A stretch of 64,000 nt of DNA from Enoplolaimus lenunculus (Eukaryota > Nematoda > Enoplea > Enoplida > Thoracostomopsidae), in NCBI GenBank assembly GCA_030248215.1, contig JASANG010003665.1:1-64000 (forward strand), given 5' to 3'. Below the pieces are notes generated by a model. It was not told where the DNA came from and made no database searches. It saw nothing but the letters and a program-made list of their open reading frames with translations. Both the position numbers and the translations under genes were made by a program. Numbering within the stretch: position 1 is the stretch's first letter; each line of letters begins with the position of its first letter. Positions 1 to 11,815 of this stretch are shown piece by piece.

Positions 1-98
1 CAAAACTACGTATATTTTTTATTTTTTTGTGTATTTACGTATTAATTGCAATATTTAGAAAAATACATGCAGTTAGCAACCATAAACAAACAGCTTAC

Positions 99-282
99 GT
101 TGTGACCTGCCGTGGAGTGAAAACCTTTTTGCCGGCGATAATGTTTCATCGCTTGGATGAAAATTCGAATCCTTCTTTGCGGTAAGATCCAACAAATTAT
201 TATTGGAAATTTTACCTCCCAATACCGAGAATGACATAAGAATGAGCAATGCGATATGAACACGTACAGCTGATGATTTCAT
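99..282 (-). CDS. First coding exon of a secreted protein, possibly a peptide precursor (partial)
   Basis: The exon starts at an ATG at 282 and runs about 61 codons to a good donor (GTAAGC at 98-93). The first ~23 residues form a clear signal peptide: a short basic start (MKSSAVRVH), a hydrophobic core (IALLILMSFSVLGG), then polar sequence. Downstream are KR and QR/RS basic sites (SPAKRFSLHGRSQ), as in processed peptide precursors, although such sites also occur by chance. The rest of the gene would lie left of base 1, so no family can be assigned. The codon pattern is clean from the ATG, and no start lies further upstream in frame within this exon. It could instead be the start of any secreted or membrane protein. 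Confidence 0.45.
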
Positions 283-398
283 TGTAAATGATTAAAATAT
301 AATACGCTACAATAAAATAAAAATAGCTTTTTCAGCAGCTATCATAGACCATGCAATCAGTATATTGTGATAAAGTATGCCAAAATATTGAAATATTG

Positions 399-585
399 GG
401 CCCATGTAAAGATCAGGGGCGGAACGTTTTTCTATGGGACTAGAATAGAATAAGCTTAAGCTTTAGACAAATTTTTTGCTAGGCTTAGGCCAAGGCTTAG
501 GCTTAGGCTTGGGAATAAACTCATTCTTACGCTTAATCTTACGCTTACAATTAGACTTAGGATTAGGAATAAGCTTATAATACTG
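399..585. mobile_element. TTAGGC-carrying MITE, copy 1, one end lost
   Basis: The left terminal repeat GGCCCATGTAAAGATCAGGG is intact. It is followed by AAGCTTAAGCTTTAGAC and two stretches of TTAGGC-like hexamers. The right terminal repeat is missing. Confidence 0.8.
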
Positions 586-1040
586 AGGGTGGCGATATAC
601 TTTTGATGACGTCCGGCGCCGTCTGTCACCTTGCGGTATCGTACGTGAATTGCTCACGTACTATACCGATTGGTTGCATACGTTGCCGAACAGCACCGCA
701 CGATAAGTAGAGTACCACCCTAAACTATAGTTTTCTTATTAACACAATTTTTTTGAATAGTGTAAAAACACTCGGCCCTAGTGGCTGAACTTTCTGCCCC
801 TTCTAACTTCCCCTGTACGCACATTACAAAAACGAGGGGGAGTCTTTTTCACCAAAAACAAAAATTTCGAATCGTTTAGCTCCTGAACGAACCCTACCTA
901 TATTCGTTTTTATCTTAATTTTTGTACATTTCTGCTTCTTTTGACATCACCATTACAAGAGCCAAAAAGTAAACCTAAGAGTGCAAAAATATTGAGACCT
1001 AATTATTTTTATAAGTAAACGTGAGTTGGACGAATTAACC

Positions 1041-1520
1041 GGCCCATGTATCGAACAGGGCCGGAACAGTAGTATAAGCATATTCCTAAACCTAAGTTTA
1101 AGCCTAAGCGTAAGGGTGAGCCTATTCCTAAGCCTGAGAAGCTTAACCCTTTCTCACACGAATATTTTCTATTTCCCCTGAGACCTACTTCTATGCTACG
1201 ATTCGAACTCCAGTGACTGGAGTGGGAGGAGTATACCATCACCACTCAGCTATAGGAGCTTGACACTCGAGACCGAGGGGGCTCTCACGTCTTGTGGTGA
1301 TTTAGTACTATGTATACGTGTTGCAATTGTTAAACACGGGGCGATATATACTATTTAACGTATATACACTGCGCTGAGTTGCCTACAGGCAACTCAATGA
1401 GAGAAGGGGTTAAAGCCTAAGCCTAAGCCTGAGCAAAAAATTTAGTTTAAAGCTTAAACCGATTCTGTTTTACAGCCCCTTCGGAAAACAATCCGGCCCT
1501 ATTCTATATATACATGGGCC
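1041..1520. mobile_element. TTAGGC-carrying MITE, copy 2, with a nested insertion
   Basis: Both terminal repeats are present (GGCCCATGTATCGAACAGGG and its inverse ending TACATGGGCC). An 8-bp duplication AATTAACC flanks the copy on both sides. It is interrupted at a TTAA site by a 263-bp element at 1147-1409. Confidence 0.85.
1147..1409 (-). mobile_element. TTAA-flanked (piggyBac-type) MITE with a tRNA-like segment
   Basis: TTAA lies on both sides (1143-1146 and 1410-1413). The ends are imperfect inverted repeats, CCCTTTCTCAC and GAGAGAAGGGG. TTAA duplication and CCC-starting ends are typical of piggyBac-type elements. On the minus strand, 1262 to about 1186 contains an A-box-like TAGCTGAGTGGT and a B-box-like GAGTTCGAATC with tRNA-like spacing. 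No transposase is present. A short hairpin (GAGTTGCC/GGCAACTC) lies near the right end. Confidence 0.65.
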
Positions 1521-2116
1521 AATTAACCGATAGTTTAAAAAATACAACAAATACGGTAAATGTGAATATATGCTTACGAAGCCATTGAACTGAGCGCTTT
1601 TTGCATTCTCAACTTTCTACCCGAAACATTTTTGATTAGAAATAAAATTTCCCTCACTGAACCGCTATGTTTCATGCACGGCTGACAAACTGCTAATTCA
1701 CGTTTGCGTGCTATTTAAGAAATTTGCAAGTTTACAAATGCTTAATAATTAATATCAGTGTTTGTCAACCGTTTTTCGTGGGAATATCCGCAGTATTCGA
1801 TCACTATTTAGACACAAATTATGAAATTGCTCATTATAATGGTCACGTGTAAAATACTTCAAGCCAGCAAATAATTGCTACGCAAAGCCAACCAACGCAA
1901 AATTTGAGATATATTTGCAGGTGCGCGTACACGGGTCATACGGGAATATTATTCTTTGAAGTTATACACGAGACAAGACACGGCTACTTACAGAGGTATA
2001 AGAATAATTCGCTGAATTCTAAAGTCTTAAAATGATGTTATATGCCTGCTCAAAATGAAATTCTGCCTACACATCTGTATATTTCATTTAGTTTGATGCA
2101 TGTCGTAGGTAAACCA

Positions 2117-2323
2117 CACTGTAAAAAATGGGGAGCCAAATTGACTCTCTCGGAAAAAGGCTTTGCCTGACTACACTAACTGCGTCAAATTCGACTCCAC
2201 CAGAGTCAAATGGGCGACATAGTGAATCGAATTTTACTCTGGTGGAGTCGAATTTAACTCAGTTTGTGTAGTCAGGAAAAACCTATTTCCGAGAGAGTCA
2301 ATTTCAATCACCATTTATTGCAG
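2117..2323. mobile_element. Palindromic TGACTC-rich MITE, copy 1
   Basis: The ends begin CACTGTAAAAAATGG and are inverted repeats. The inner arms carry repeated GACTC/GAGTC motifs, so almost the whole unit can fold into a hairpin. Related copies lie near 15.67, 17.18 and 23.68 kb. Confidence 0.7.
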
Positions 2324-2572
2324 CGCGAAGACAACTGCAATAGGAAGCGTCCCCTCTTATTGATGAAAATATGAAAATGACCTGCTAAGTACGTTTTTAA
2401 TTTTCGTTTTCGCCAGATATATCCACAAAATTTGTCCAATCTGTAACGCTCAATTATCATTATGTATGAAGGTTATTGCTAGCGACGACGGCGAGGTGTA
2501 ATTTGGAGCACACAGCGTTAGCTCAGATATAATCGTAGTGAACCGTTTCCCGCATCGGGTACAACATTCCGG

Positions 2573-2735
2573 CCCGTAGCACGCTCACCTTGCTTGTTGG
2601 GGCAAAAAAATTTTCAGGAGGGACATTCACGGGTTTTTAATCACTTGCAAACAGGGATAAAAATTTACTGAGGGTGAAAATTATTCCAGGAGGGACTGAG
2701 CCCCCTTGGCCTCCGCTTGGCTACGGCTCCGACAG
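2573..2735. mobile_element. GGCCCGTAGC-ended short element, copy 1
   Basis: The left end reads GGCCCGTAGCACGCTCACC and the right end CTTGGCTACGGCTCC, which is an inverted match. The interior has the family pattern of TTTTCAGGAGGG and GAGCCCCCTTGG with CAAACAGGG between. There is no coding capacity. Confidence 0.6.
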
Positions 2736-3565
2736 TAATACTATGACCAACTAACTGCAAATCATACATGCGCAATACATACACAGTGCTCTGCGCCGCC
2801 CCAAATCAGAATCTGAAAGTGTCTCATATTTGTAACAAAATTATGGTCCACATTGCAATTTCCCCCCTCAGAAAATTTTTTGGTGAAAAATTGCATTTCA
2901 AAACATTTGCGAGCCTGTCCCCCGTCATGAAACTTCTGGCTCCGCCGCTGAAGATGGTGCACACCTAAAAGTAAACAGGACTGATGTTTGTACGATTTAG
3001 CGAAAGTATATTTTAACGCGGTTCTTTCTTTTTGGAATGTAAAACGACTCATGTATATATAGTACGAGGAAACGGCGACATTCGATAGAAACAAAAAACC
3101 AAATCAACTCAATTTCAGTTGGCCAACGCAAGTACTTATTCGTCAGTAGCAGTCTTATAAACCGAATACCCAGCATAAGCAGTTGCATAATAAAAAACTA
3201 TTTTTATAATTGTATGTTTACGCTCATAGCAATCAGCTTGTGAGTAAGCCTACTTCCCTTAGGGTAACAAGTCAAAACAAGTGCTTGATATACGAAATGA
3301 AAAAATATCCGATGCCCATCACTAGTTTTTGCTGGCAATTCGGTGAAAATTTACCGGCAGCGCAGCGTCGCTATTCAAAGAAAGGCACAACCTATAAATT
3401 CTCGACCGGGAACAGCACAACATTCAATTTCGTTTGCTGTGCCGAAGTTAGCCTTTCTTCGCTCGCATAACTCGAAACGTTTTCTTCAAGTAGTGGTCAT
3501 GTGGCGGACGGTTCGGCCTTGTACAGTTCACTAAGCCAGCAAAAACTGTGCAATTTCCACAATGT

Positions 3566-3702
3566 CATACGTACACTAGGTGACTTTTGAAGGGGGTGGT
3601 GTGACGGATACTGAAGCCAAACAGGTTTCAGCGCTCAGCACACTGAAGCCAAAAAGCTTCAGTATCCATCACACTAAACCCTCAAAAGTCACCAAGTGTA
3701 CG
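3566..3702. repeat. Palindrome of about 137 bp
   Basis: The left arm (CGTACACTAGGTGACTTTTG, then GGTGTGACGGATACTGAAGC) is matched in reverse by the right arm (CTTCAGTATCCATCACAC, then CAAAAGTCACCAAGTGTACG). Only a short central loop separates the arms. It looks like a small foldback element, and no second copy was found in the window. Confidence 0.75.
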
Positions 3703-4594
3703 CACAATATTATGTAAATTGCATAGTTTTTGCTGGCGTAGTGAACTTGCATAAAGAGTTTAAAGGAACTCAGAACTTAGTCTCGGAGGTATAGTCAACG
3801 AGTTATCACTCGCAACCAAAAGTCATTGGTTCATCACTACTAAAAGGTCGTAAGTTTGGGTTTGAAAGAGGAAACGGAAATTACGGACTCGGATGCGCCC
3901 CTTAAAGCCCAAACATTCTGCACGCCACTACTGCTTAACAATTATTAATACGATTATGTGCGTTGCAAAATCTTTATAACGCGTCAAAGACCACTCGGGA
4001 ACGACCCGTCAACTCGTATGGTTAAATGACAATAGCAAATCCTTTTGACATGAAAGCCTCGTGTTTCAATCTCAGCTTAAAAATAATATCTCAAATCTTC
4101 ATGTGGGAAACGAATCCTGGCAAAAAATTTTCAGTGTTTTTAAACATTTTATATAGAAAACGTGTACCCTTTTCTTACATCAATATTTTTTACTTTACCA
4201 ATGGTGAATCCAGAAATATTTTAAAAGGTGGGTCTCGCGAGATATAAAAACCGAAAACAAAACACGCTTGCGAAGCGAGCTGGAGACCGAACGCTAGTTT
4301 AGCGCTAAACCTTAATGAAAATGTTTGCTGTAGATTTGTGTTCGTTGGTGGGTATAGGATAGGTCAAGATTGTCCCTCGGATCTGCCAGTGGTATAGGTT
4401 TCGTCTTTAACGCGAACCAACCAATCAAACAGTTGAATATAAAAAAATTAAATTTATGCGTCATTTCAGTGGTTCTTGAATTTCGTATCATAAAAATTCA
4501 GATCATCCATATTAACCCCCCAACATATCTGTTGAGTAGTCGGATCCGTAGCTCGACGAGGGCCGGAGGGCTTAGACGCTCCTCACTTTGCCCC

Positions 4595-4702
4595 CCCCCC
4601 TTGAAAATTTTTAAATTTGCTTGTAAGCCATCGGAAACCCTTCTATGCCGCTCCTGAAAAATATTAAACCTCCCCCCCCAAAGGTGAGCTGGCTACGGGC
4701 CT
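4595..4702. mobile_element. GGCCCGTAGC-ended short element, inverted partial copy
   Basis: This is an inverted, degenerate version of the family seen at 2.57, 18.27, 19.23 and 28.11 kb. It has a C-rich run, CTTGAAAATTTTTAAA, TTGCTTGTAAGCCAT and a right end near GCTGGCTACGGGCC. Confidence 0.55.
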
Positions 4703-6167
4703 GCGAGTAGCAAATGTGGTATGTTATACTATGCTAGTATAAAAACCGTACCTGTTTCTGCGAGTAACCAAATTAGGCCCTAAGAATGATTTGTCGTGTG
4801 TGACTCAACATAGATTAACGACGATCTATACCTAAGCCTAAGCATAATCCTTACACCAACCCTTCAATTTGTCGGGTTGTATTGATTGTGAGAAAATGAA
4901 ATTATTTGAGACCATTGTCTATTTTTATTTGCGAATGAATCTGAAGTGGGTTGATTTCTCGTTTCTGTTTGCAAAATTTTGTGTTTTTATGTTGAATACA
5001 GTTAGCTAACTGTTTGGCTTATTACGCAGGTTTTTTCACTAGTTGTCTTGCTATTTTTCAACGTGTTTTAAATAGCTGCGTTGCGTATCGGATAACGTAG
5101 TTTTTTATAACCGTTATTGCAACGCTGACAGCACCTAATCGAGAGGCGCCGTGACTGTGATTTTACGTTTAATTGCCGTTTATCGATTGTTTCAGCCGCT
5201 GGCTGGAATAGAGTTGTTAAATTCGCAAACTAATTTCTTATCCCTATTATTAATGTTTCGTCCGTATTGCGTGCAAAATTGTATTTTTTGTATAAAATAC
5301 TGTGACCGTGAATCGTTGCCAATGAGTAAACTTTTTCTCCGTGGCGCCTCTTTTGAGCCCTAGCGAATCTAGACGTAAGCCTGCATCGATTTCCGTGGAG
5401 TACAAAACCCACTTCCGATCGGTTCCGCTTCGGATTCGCCGGAACCGACGGTGTCGTATCCAAAATCTTATAATATTTTGTCGTTTCATTAGTGATACCA
5501 ACACAGGATCAGGAATATTCAAAAGCAGAAGACATTACCTTTGGGTGCCTCCAGACTTGTGAGCCAAGTTGAAATACACGTGTTGTTTAACCTGCGCCAA
5601 AATGTTTTAAACAATCGTCAAACGAGGCGCTCTGCGACATGAGTTCGTAAATATAATCTGTAATCGGCTTAAATCAGCCGCAAACAAAATCCAACTACCA
5701 AAATATGAGTATAATCACACTTGCTTAAACACCGATTGTTTGCAATAAACCGAATATGGTTCTTTAGACTTTCAGTCGTAAACACGGCTTAAAGTAAAAT
5801 TGAAAAATATTTACAAAATTTTTGACCTTTATACTTAAACTATCGTATTGCTTCCGTTACTATATTTTGGATTAAGTTTGTTTAACCTAATCTTCAGTAT
5901 TTTTTATAATAACAGTTCTAATTCAGGTAACTAGTCACCTAATCCCATGATTATATATCTATTCAGTAGACATTTTGGTGAATTTGATTGGAAAATGTGT
6001 CAACTTGTTCTACCGAATATGCTCATGCCAGAAGCAAAATGCTAATCCGCGACAAATCCGCAAAAATCGGCATTGTCCAGTTGCTGAATTCTGCTTGAAT
6101 TGAAAGCATAAACCAAAATAGATTCAAAGTTCTTTACAGTTTCAAACTACTGATGTTTCTACTTATG

Positions 6168-6338
6168 TCCAATGAATAGAGCAGGACCGGAACAGTAGTA
6201 TAAGCATATAAGCGTGAGAACGAGCCTATACCTTAGCCTAAGCCTAAGCCTAAGCCTAAAAATAGTCTAAAAAGCTTAAGCTTACTCTATTACATTCCCG
6301 CCGGAAAGCGTTCCGGCCCTGTTTCTATACAAGGGCCC
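6168..6338. mobile_element. TTAGGC-carrying MITE, copy 3
   Basis: The left end is diverged (CCAATGAATAGAGCAGGACC). The internal arrays of CCTAAG hexamers are intact and the right end reads TACAAGGGCCC. It lies 10 bp from the next copy in the same orientation. Confidence 0.8.
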
Positions 6339-6348
6339 AAATTGTTTG

Positions 6349-6519
6349 GGCCAATGTAAAGAACAGGAGCGGAACAGTATTATAAGTATCAATATTCCTA
6401 AACCTAAACCTAAGCCTAAGCCTAAGTCTAAGCCAAGGGAAAAAATAGTCTAAAGCCTATAAGCTTACTCTATTCTAGTGCCACAGAAAAACGTTCCGCC
6501 CGTGATCTTTACATGGGCC
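6349..6519. mobile_element. TTAGGC-carrying MITE, copy 4
   Basis: The ends are GGCCAATGTAAAGAACAGG and CTTTACATGGGCC. The flanks ATTGTTTG and CTTGTTTG agree at seven of eight positions, consistent with an 8-bp target duplication. Confidence 0.85.
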
Positions 6520-6821
6520 CTTGTTTGTAATTAAAATTTAAAACCTATAGCCAATTGGTTTAGTTTATGAAATCATGTGGTTAAACATGGTATTTGTATA
6601 GTCAATTTATTGAATGACAGTTATAGCGCACGAGAACGTAGTCATCAAGCAGATTGAGTAATGTATGGAACAAAAAAGTCATCACTGGTATCGGCTGACT
6701 CGCGATTAATATATTTAATTGACCACATCGGAGTAGAAAAATATGAAAGCTTGAGATTTAACCAAACATGACGGCTTGAACAAGCTTTGATACTTCATGG
6801 AACTTTTATTATAAACGCCTA

Positions 6822-7077
6822 CACTGTAAATCACACTGAGTTGATCATAACTCAGAATCAGATGAATCACTCAGTCAGTGTTAGGACTTTTAGAGCTCAG
6901 AATTCTGAGTCAATAAAACTCGCTCTCACTTAAAAACTGAACACGGAGTGACAATCTACTCAACTCAGCGTGAGAATCAACTCAACTCAGAGTGAGTTAA
7001 TGCTAACTGTTATTAACTCAGAAATAACTAACTCTCTATAGTTGAGATGATTTATAAGTTCATTTTAATTTACAGTG
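6822..7077. mobile_element. CACTGTAAAT-ended MITE, copy 1
   Basis: The ends are CACTGTAAATC and AATTTACAGTG. The body is full of CTCAGA/TGAGTT motifs arranged as an inverted repeat. It differs from the CACTGTAAAAAATGG family in body sequence. Confidence 0.65.
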
Positions 7078-7287
7078 AACGTGTTTTCGCAGCGTATATA
7101 AAAATCTTTTTGTTCAGTTTTAAAATAACTACGTATTTAGCTACAGGACACTTACAGATTTAGTCTTTCAACATGAATATTTTCAAAAAAATAACCGAAC
7201 TCTCAGGTACGAAACATTTACCATCGTCACTGGACCATAACAGCGTTGCGCGGAAGGCACAGATCTTGCGGACCGTCTAAAGTTCGG

Positions 7288-7514
7288 GATTCATGCATAG
7301 AACAGGGCCGGATCGTTTTTCTGTGGGGCTGTAATACAGCCCATTTAAGCTTTAGACTACCTTTTTTTGCTTAGACTTATGCTTATGCTTAGGCTTAGGC
7401 TTAGGAACAGACTCATCCTTACACTTAGGCTTAGGCTTAGACTTGCTATTTATTCTTAGGCTTTGGAATATGCTTATACTAACTACTGTTCCGGCCCTGT
7501 TCTATGCACGGGCC
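7288..7514. mobile_element. TTAGGC-carrying MITE, copy 5
   Basis: The left end is ATTCATGCATAGAACAGGGC and the right end is CTGTTCTATGCACGGGCC. Two hexamer arrays (GCTTAGGCTTAGG) are separated by the family linker. Confidence 0.8.
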
Positions 7515-8169
7515 GAGTTTGAATTTAGTTGCACCTAGTATATATACTCCATGTGGGAAAACATTACAAATCCTCCAAGCTTTTGTATCTAATATTTACT
7601 GAGTAGAGATGCAATTGAACATCGCTGTTCCTTCACTGATCACAACAAATCGACATTTGAACTTTCCAGGTGCATTTGGCTGTTGAGGTTTCCCAGAATT
7701 GACCAACTTAATTAAATATTTTCCCGGCAGCAGTTGATAAAGTTTCGCACGCCCAGATCTTCGGTCGTTGTGTGCTTCTTGTTCAAGTTGTACATTTTCG
7801 AATTTCTGGAATATTTTTACAACTGGTTATATTTAAAGCCACAAATTCTGCCACAAACCAAATTTTACATTAGTAACTTTAAGCTCACCCTGTTCAAGGC
7901 CGAAGTTTACTTACACCGTAGTTTTGGAATGGAATTTATTTATTTGTTCGTAGCTTAGAACGAAATGTAATTTAATGCTGCGTAGCTTAGTATGGAATTA
8001 ATTATTTTTAATCGTAGTCTGGAATTGAATTTATTTTGCAACTTTATTTTTCATCGTGTTTAAAATTAAAGTATTAATGTCTCGGACAATGGAAAATAAA
8101 TTTTTACTATTTTCAATCGATAAATAAATTTTACTGCCCTTATTATTGCAGAGTTAGGAATGGCAAATG

Positions 8170-8423
8170 GACTGTAAATTTCAACGAGTTGATTAATCAG
8201 TTCACCTAGCGAGTTGGTTATTTCTGAATTAATATCAGTAAACATTAACTAACTCTGAGTTGACTTGATTCTAATTCTGACTTGAGTTGACTCTGAATGA
8301 GTGGATTAATTAACTCCGAATGAATTGAATCGACTCAAAATTTTGAGCTCTGATAGTCCTAACTCAGACTGAGTGGATTCAGCTCATTTTGAGTTAAGAT
8401 CAATTCATTGAAATTAGCAGTGT
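8170..8423. mobile_element. CACTGTAAAT-ended MITE, copy 2
   Basis: Inverted GAGTTGA/TCAACTC arms like the copy at 6.82 kb, with degenerate ends (ACTGTAAATTTCAAC and AAATTAGCAGTG). Confidence 0.55.
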
Positions 8424-9215
8424 TCGTTAATTTTTGAATTACTTTGAAACGTCGATTAAATAATGTCAATCTACAGGAATTGACAAGATGCAAAAATTAA
8501 TTTACTTGGAATAGCGTGTCAATTTGAAGCTGCCCTGCACGTGAGTTATTGTGGCTCCTGCATAATTTTACGTGTAATTACTAAAATCGGTTAAAATTGT
8601 GCTGCAAAACGTAATTGGGTTTCTACTACGAAATTGATAAAAAAAGTAAATTTCAAGAAATACTGCAATCATTGGTATTTGTGATATTTAAGTTGTATAT
8701 TTTTGCAAAACGTACGTTCACTTTTGACACTGTGAAATCGACGATTTTGATATTATTTGGTTTGTTGTACAATTCGATTATTGTATCAAGCGGTTGGTGT
8801 AGATTGTCATTGAAAATTTCCAATTCGATTGGATCCGTAGCTGAAATTGCAGTATAAATTGAACAAAGCTGCTAAATTAAATATTTAATGCGCAGTGCTT
8901 AACAATTTTATCCTGTGTATTTGCAGCGCAAGATTACTGAGAACCCACGCGGTACTGCTCCAGTACCAAGCACTTGTATTCAAATAAGTTATTGCAAATG
9001 CTTGTACTGAAAAGTCAGTGTCATGTTCAAATTCCGGGTTGAAACTGGATTTCAACGGGGGGACTAGAAACATTTATGTATGATAAAAGGTAAAATATAT
9101 AAATCAAGTTACAACATTAACCTTTTTTCACATGATTATTTTCCATTTCATGCTGTAACATAAACTGTGCAACATAAAGCAGTCGCAGACATGTATAAAT
9201 ATTCCAATATCATAT

Positions 9216-9342
9216 AGATGGGCACCGGATATCCGGATAAATATCCGGCAGTAACTGCTGGATATCCGTAGTTTTTATCAGGATAAATATCTGACAGGAA
9301 TTGCCGGATATTCGGATATGATAAAATATTCGATACCCATCG
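9216..9342. mobile_element. Small GATGGGCA-ended inverted-repeat element
   Basis: The left end is GATGGGCACCGGATATCCGG and the right end is ATATTCGATACCCATC. Repeated GGATATCCGG/CCGGATAT blocks lie between. A related fragment lies near 53.10-53.16 kb. Confidence 0.55.
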
Positions 9343-9702
9343 CTGCAAAATTAGCACTTACTAAATTGACTTTGAAATTCAACCGTTGTGTCGCACCTTG
9401 TAAACGTTTTGCGTTCGTCAGTCAGCGTTTTACTTTGATCGAATTGAACAACGTAGCAGATTGCAATTGCTTGAAAATGCTCGCAAAAGCTGGCCCAATC
9501 AATCCTAAAAAATGTTCAATTTCAAAATTAACCCAGCTAATTTCTATAGGCAACGCGAACACGCAGATTAAAGATATCGTTTATCAGAGTGATTTGTCCA
9601 GCGCGTAAGTTTTTAGAGTTTTAAAAACAAATACAATAGTGCAACGATGCGGTATATAGCGACCAAACAGCCAATTTCACTAATTTGTACGTTAGAACAT
9701 TT

Positions 9703-9908
9703 GGCCCACGTAAAGATCAGGGGCGGAACGTTTTTCTGTGGGACTAGAAAAGAGTATGCTTAAGCTTTACCTAAACTAATTTTTTTGCTTGGCTTAGGCT
9801 CAGGCTTAGGCTTAGGAATATGCTCATTCTTACGCTTAGGCTTAGGCTTAGGCTTAGGCTTAAGAATATGCTCATAATACAGTTCCGCCCGTGTTCTTTA
9901 CATTGGCC
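9703..9908. mobile_element. TTAGGC-carrying MITE, copy 6
   Basis: The left end is GGCCCACGTAAAGATCAGGG and the right end is GTTCTTTACATTGGCC. The second array holds four consecutive TTAGGC units. Confidence 0.85.
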
Positions 9909-10338
9909 GCAAACTTATACCACCGCCAGCTAATTATAATTGGAGAGTCCAGATTGCACATAGGATAACTACGTTAAACTTTATTGTCGTCGCCTTCGGC
10001 CGGTGAGTCCTGCATTAGCTCGCAGCAACCTTCAAATGAATACGTGTTGTATATACAAAAAATGTTTTTGAAAGCCAATGTAAAATTACATATTTTGAGC
10101 TTGAATTTAACCTTCAAAAATGCCGTAGTTTTTGTGTCATTTTTTGTGAGTGTATTTTACCAAGCAGACAAAACTTGTGCGGTCATATTCTAATGATAAA
10201 AAATTCGCTGCTATGACAATTTTCTAAATTTGAAAATTTAGCTCGTTGGATTACATGGTAAGGTACATTAGGTAAAAGATTGGGGTATATGACCTCCAGC
10301 CGGGCACTCGTGCAGCCAATTAGTAGCACAACTGTGTT

Positions 10339-10448
10339 CAAAACCTAAGCCTAAGCCTAAGCCAAGCAAAAAATTAGTCTAAAGTTTAAGCTTTACGCTT
10401 TTCTAGTCCCACAGAAAAACGTTCCGCTCCCGATCTTTACATGGGCCC
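10339..10448. mobile_element. TTAGGC-carrying MITE, copy 7, truncated
   Basis: One hexamer array and one terminal repeat remain (GATCTTTACATGGGCC). The other half is absent. Confidence 0.75.
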
Positions 10449-10491
10449 TCCTTAGCATACAAAACAGCTATGCCAAAATGAGCCATCTATG

Positions 10492-10942
10492 TACTGTATT
10501 GACCCGAATAAGAGGGGGAGGGGTAATAAGAGGGGGTCCCTATTTTGAGTTCGAATCAATTGGAGTCCATATCCCTAATAAGAGTCCGTAAGCGGATAGA
10601 GGCCCTAAATCCTAATTAGAGTCCATAAATGTCAAATAACCCTAATTGTAGCACATAAATGACTCCAGGACCAAATAACTCGAGTTTGAAACTTTAAAGC
10701 GTACTTAAATTTTAAAAGTACATTCCAAAGTATAACATTGTATTATCGCTCAAGCTATTGACACAAGACAAATAAACGTTTAATTCAACGGATAATTGCA
10801 GTACCGGATATATATCAGTAACAAAGGACGGTGGAGCGTGGGTTAAAAATAAATAACAGTCTGTAACCGAATAACAAGGGAGGTTCCCTCTGGAGAGGCC
10901 AAATAAATATCAGGCCCCCCTCTTATTCGGGTCACTACAGTA
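10492..10942. mobile_element. GACCCGAATAAGAG-ended MITE, copy 1
   Basis: The unit is about 451 bp. The ends are TACTGTATTGACCCGAATAA and its inverse TTATTCGGGTCACTACAGTA. Full-length sisters lie at 17.56 and 37.48 kb, and an interrupted one at 13.56 kb. The outer TA may be a TA target duplication, as in Tc1/mariner-type elements. There is no transposase. Confidence 0.8.
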
Positions 10943-11338
10943 ATCACCAATACTAAATCAACAATTATTTACGGTTTGACTATAGTGGCAAATATTACTG
11001 ATCAAAATATTACGCCAGGAAGTGCAATATAATGTATTTAATTATACTCCCATTTAAACCTGGTTACAAGTTGCAACCAAACTGTGAAAAACAATAGCTG
11101 TAGATAGTTTACACGTTATGTAACACTGATTAGCTGGTTTATATAATTTGTAGGTACGGGACGCCATGTGTATTGTCCGGAATTTGGAAAGGAGTCTTAA
11201 AGTTGCATAAAATTGTAAAAGGGATTCTTGTGCTGCCAACTTAACCTTTCTAAAAAGGTTTGTAAAGAAAAAGCAAAGAAGGGTTTGACCTTCGGGAACT
11301 GCAGCCGTGAAATGAATGTTTATATGCATACAACGTTT

Positions 11339-11499
11339 GGCCCATGTAAAGATCATGGGCGAAACGTTTTTCTGTGGGACAGCAATAGAGTAAGTTTAAG
11401 CTTTAGACTAATTTTTTTGCTTGGCTTAGCTTTAGGCTTAAGCTTAGGCTTAGGAATATGCTTAAAATACTGTTCGACCCCGGTTCTTTATATTGGCCC
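11339..11499. mobile_element. TTAGGC-carrying MITE, copy 8
   Basis: The left end is GGCCCATGTAAAGATCATGG and the right end is GTTCTTTATATTGGCC. The 8-bp flank CAACGTTT is present on both sides. Confidence 0.85.
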
Positions 11500-11685
11500 A
11501 ACGTTTGAATGATATATAGTAGTTGATTTGGACATATATTTCAAAATTTACTAAGAAAAATCAATTCAGTGAGAGATGACACTGTTTGTTTAACTCGCGG
11601 TGTCCGTATACATGGCTATCCGCCAAAGTTCTTATTTCGGTACAGTTTCCATTGATGACCGTTGAAATCTATTGCGCATACACGT

Positions 11686-11815
11686 TGACGGGGCCAGGAG
11701 GGCTCAGCTTCCTTGAAAAAAATCCCCCCTTGGAAGATTTTCAACCTTGCTTGTAAGTCATTAAAAACCTTTAAATGACCCTTCTGAAAAATTTTTATGG
11801 GTTTCAGCCACTGTT
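11686..11815. mobile_element. GGCCCGTAGC-ended short element, inverted fragment
   Basis: Contains GGGGCCAGGAGGGCTCAGC, CCTTGGAAGATTTTCAACC and TTGCTTGTAAGTCATT, the reverse of the family body. The ends are eroded. Confidence 0.5.

Noticed and set aside
1186-1262. Functional tRNA gene
   Set aside because: A- and B-box-like sequences are present, but the acceptor stem does not pair well and the block recurs inside a repeat.
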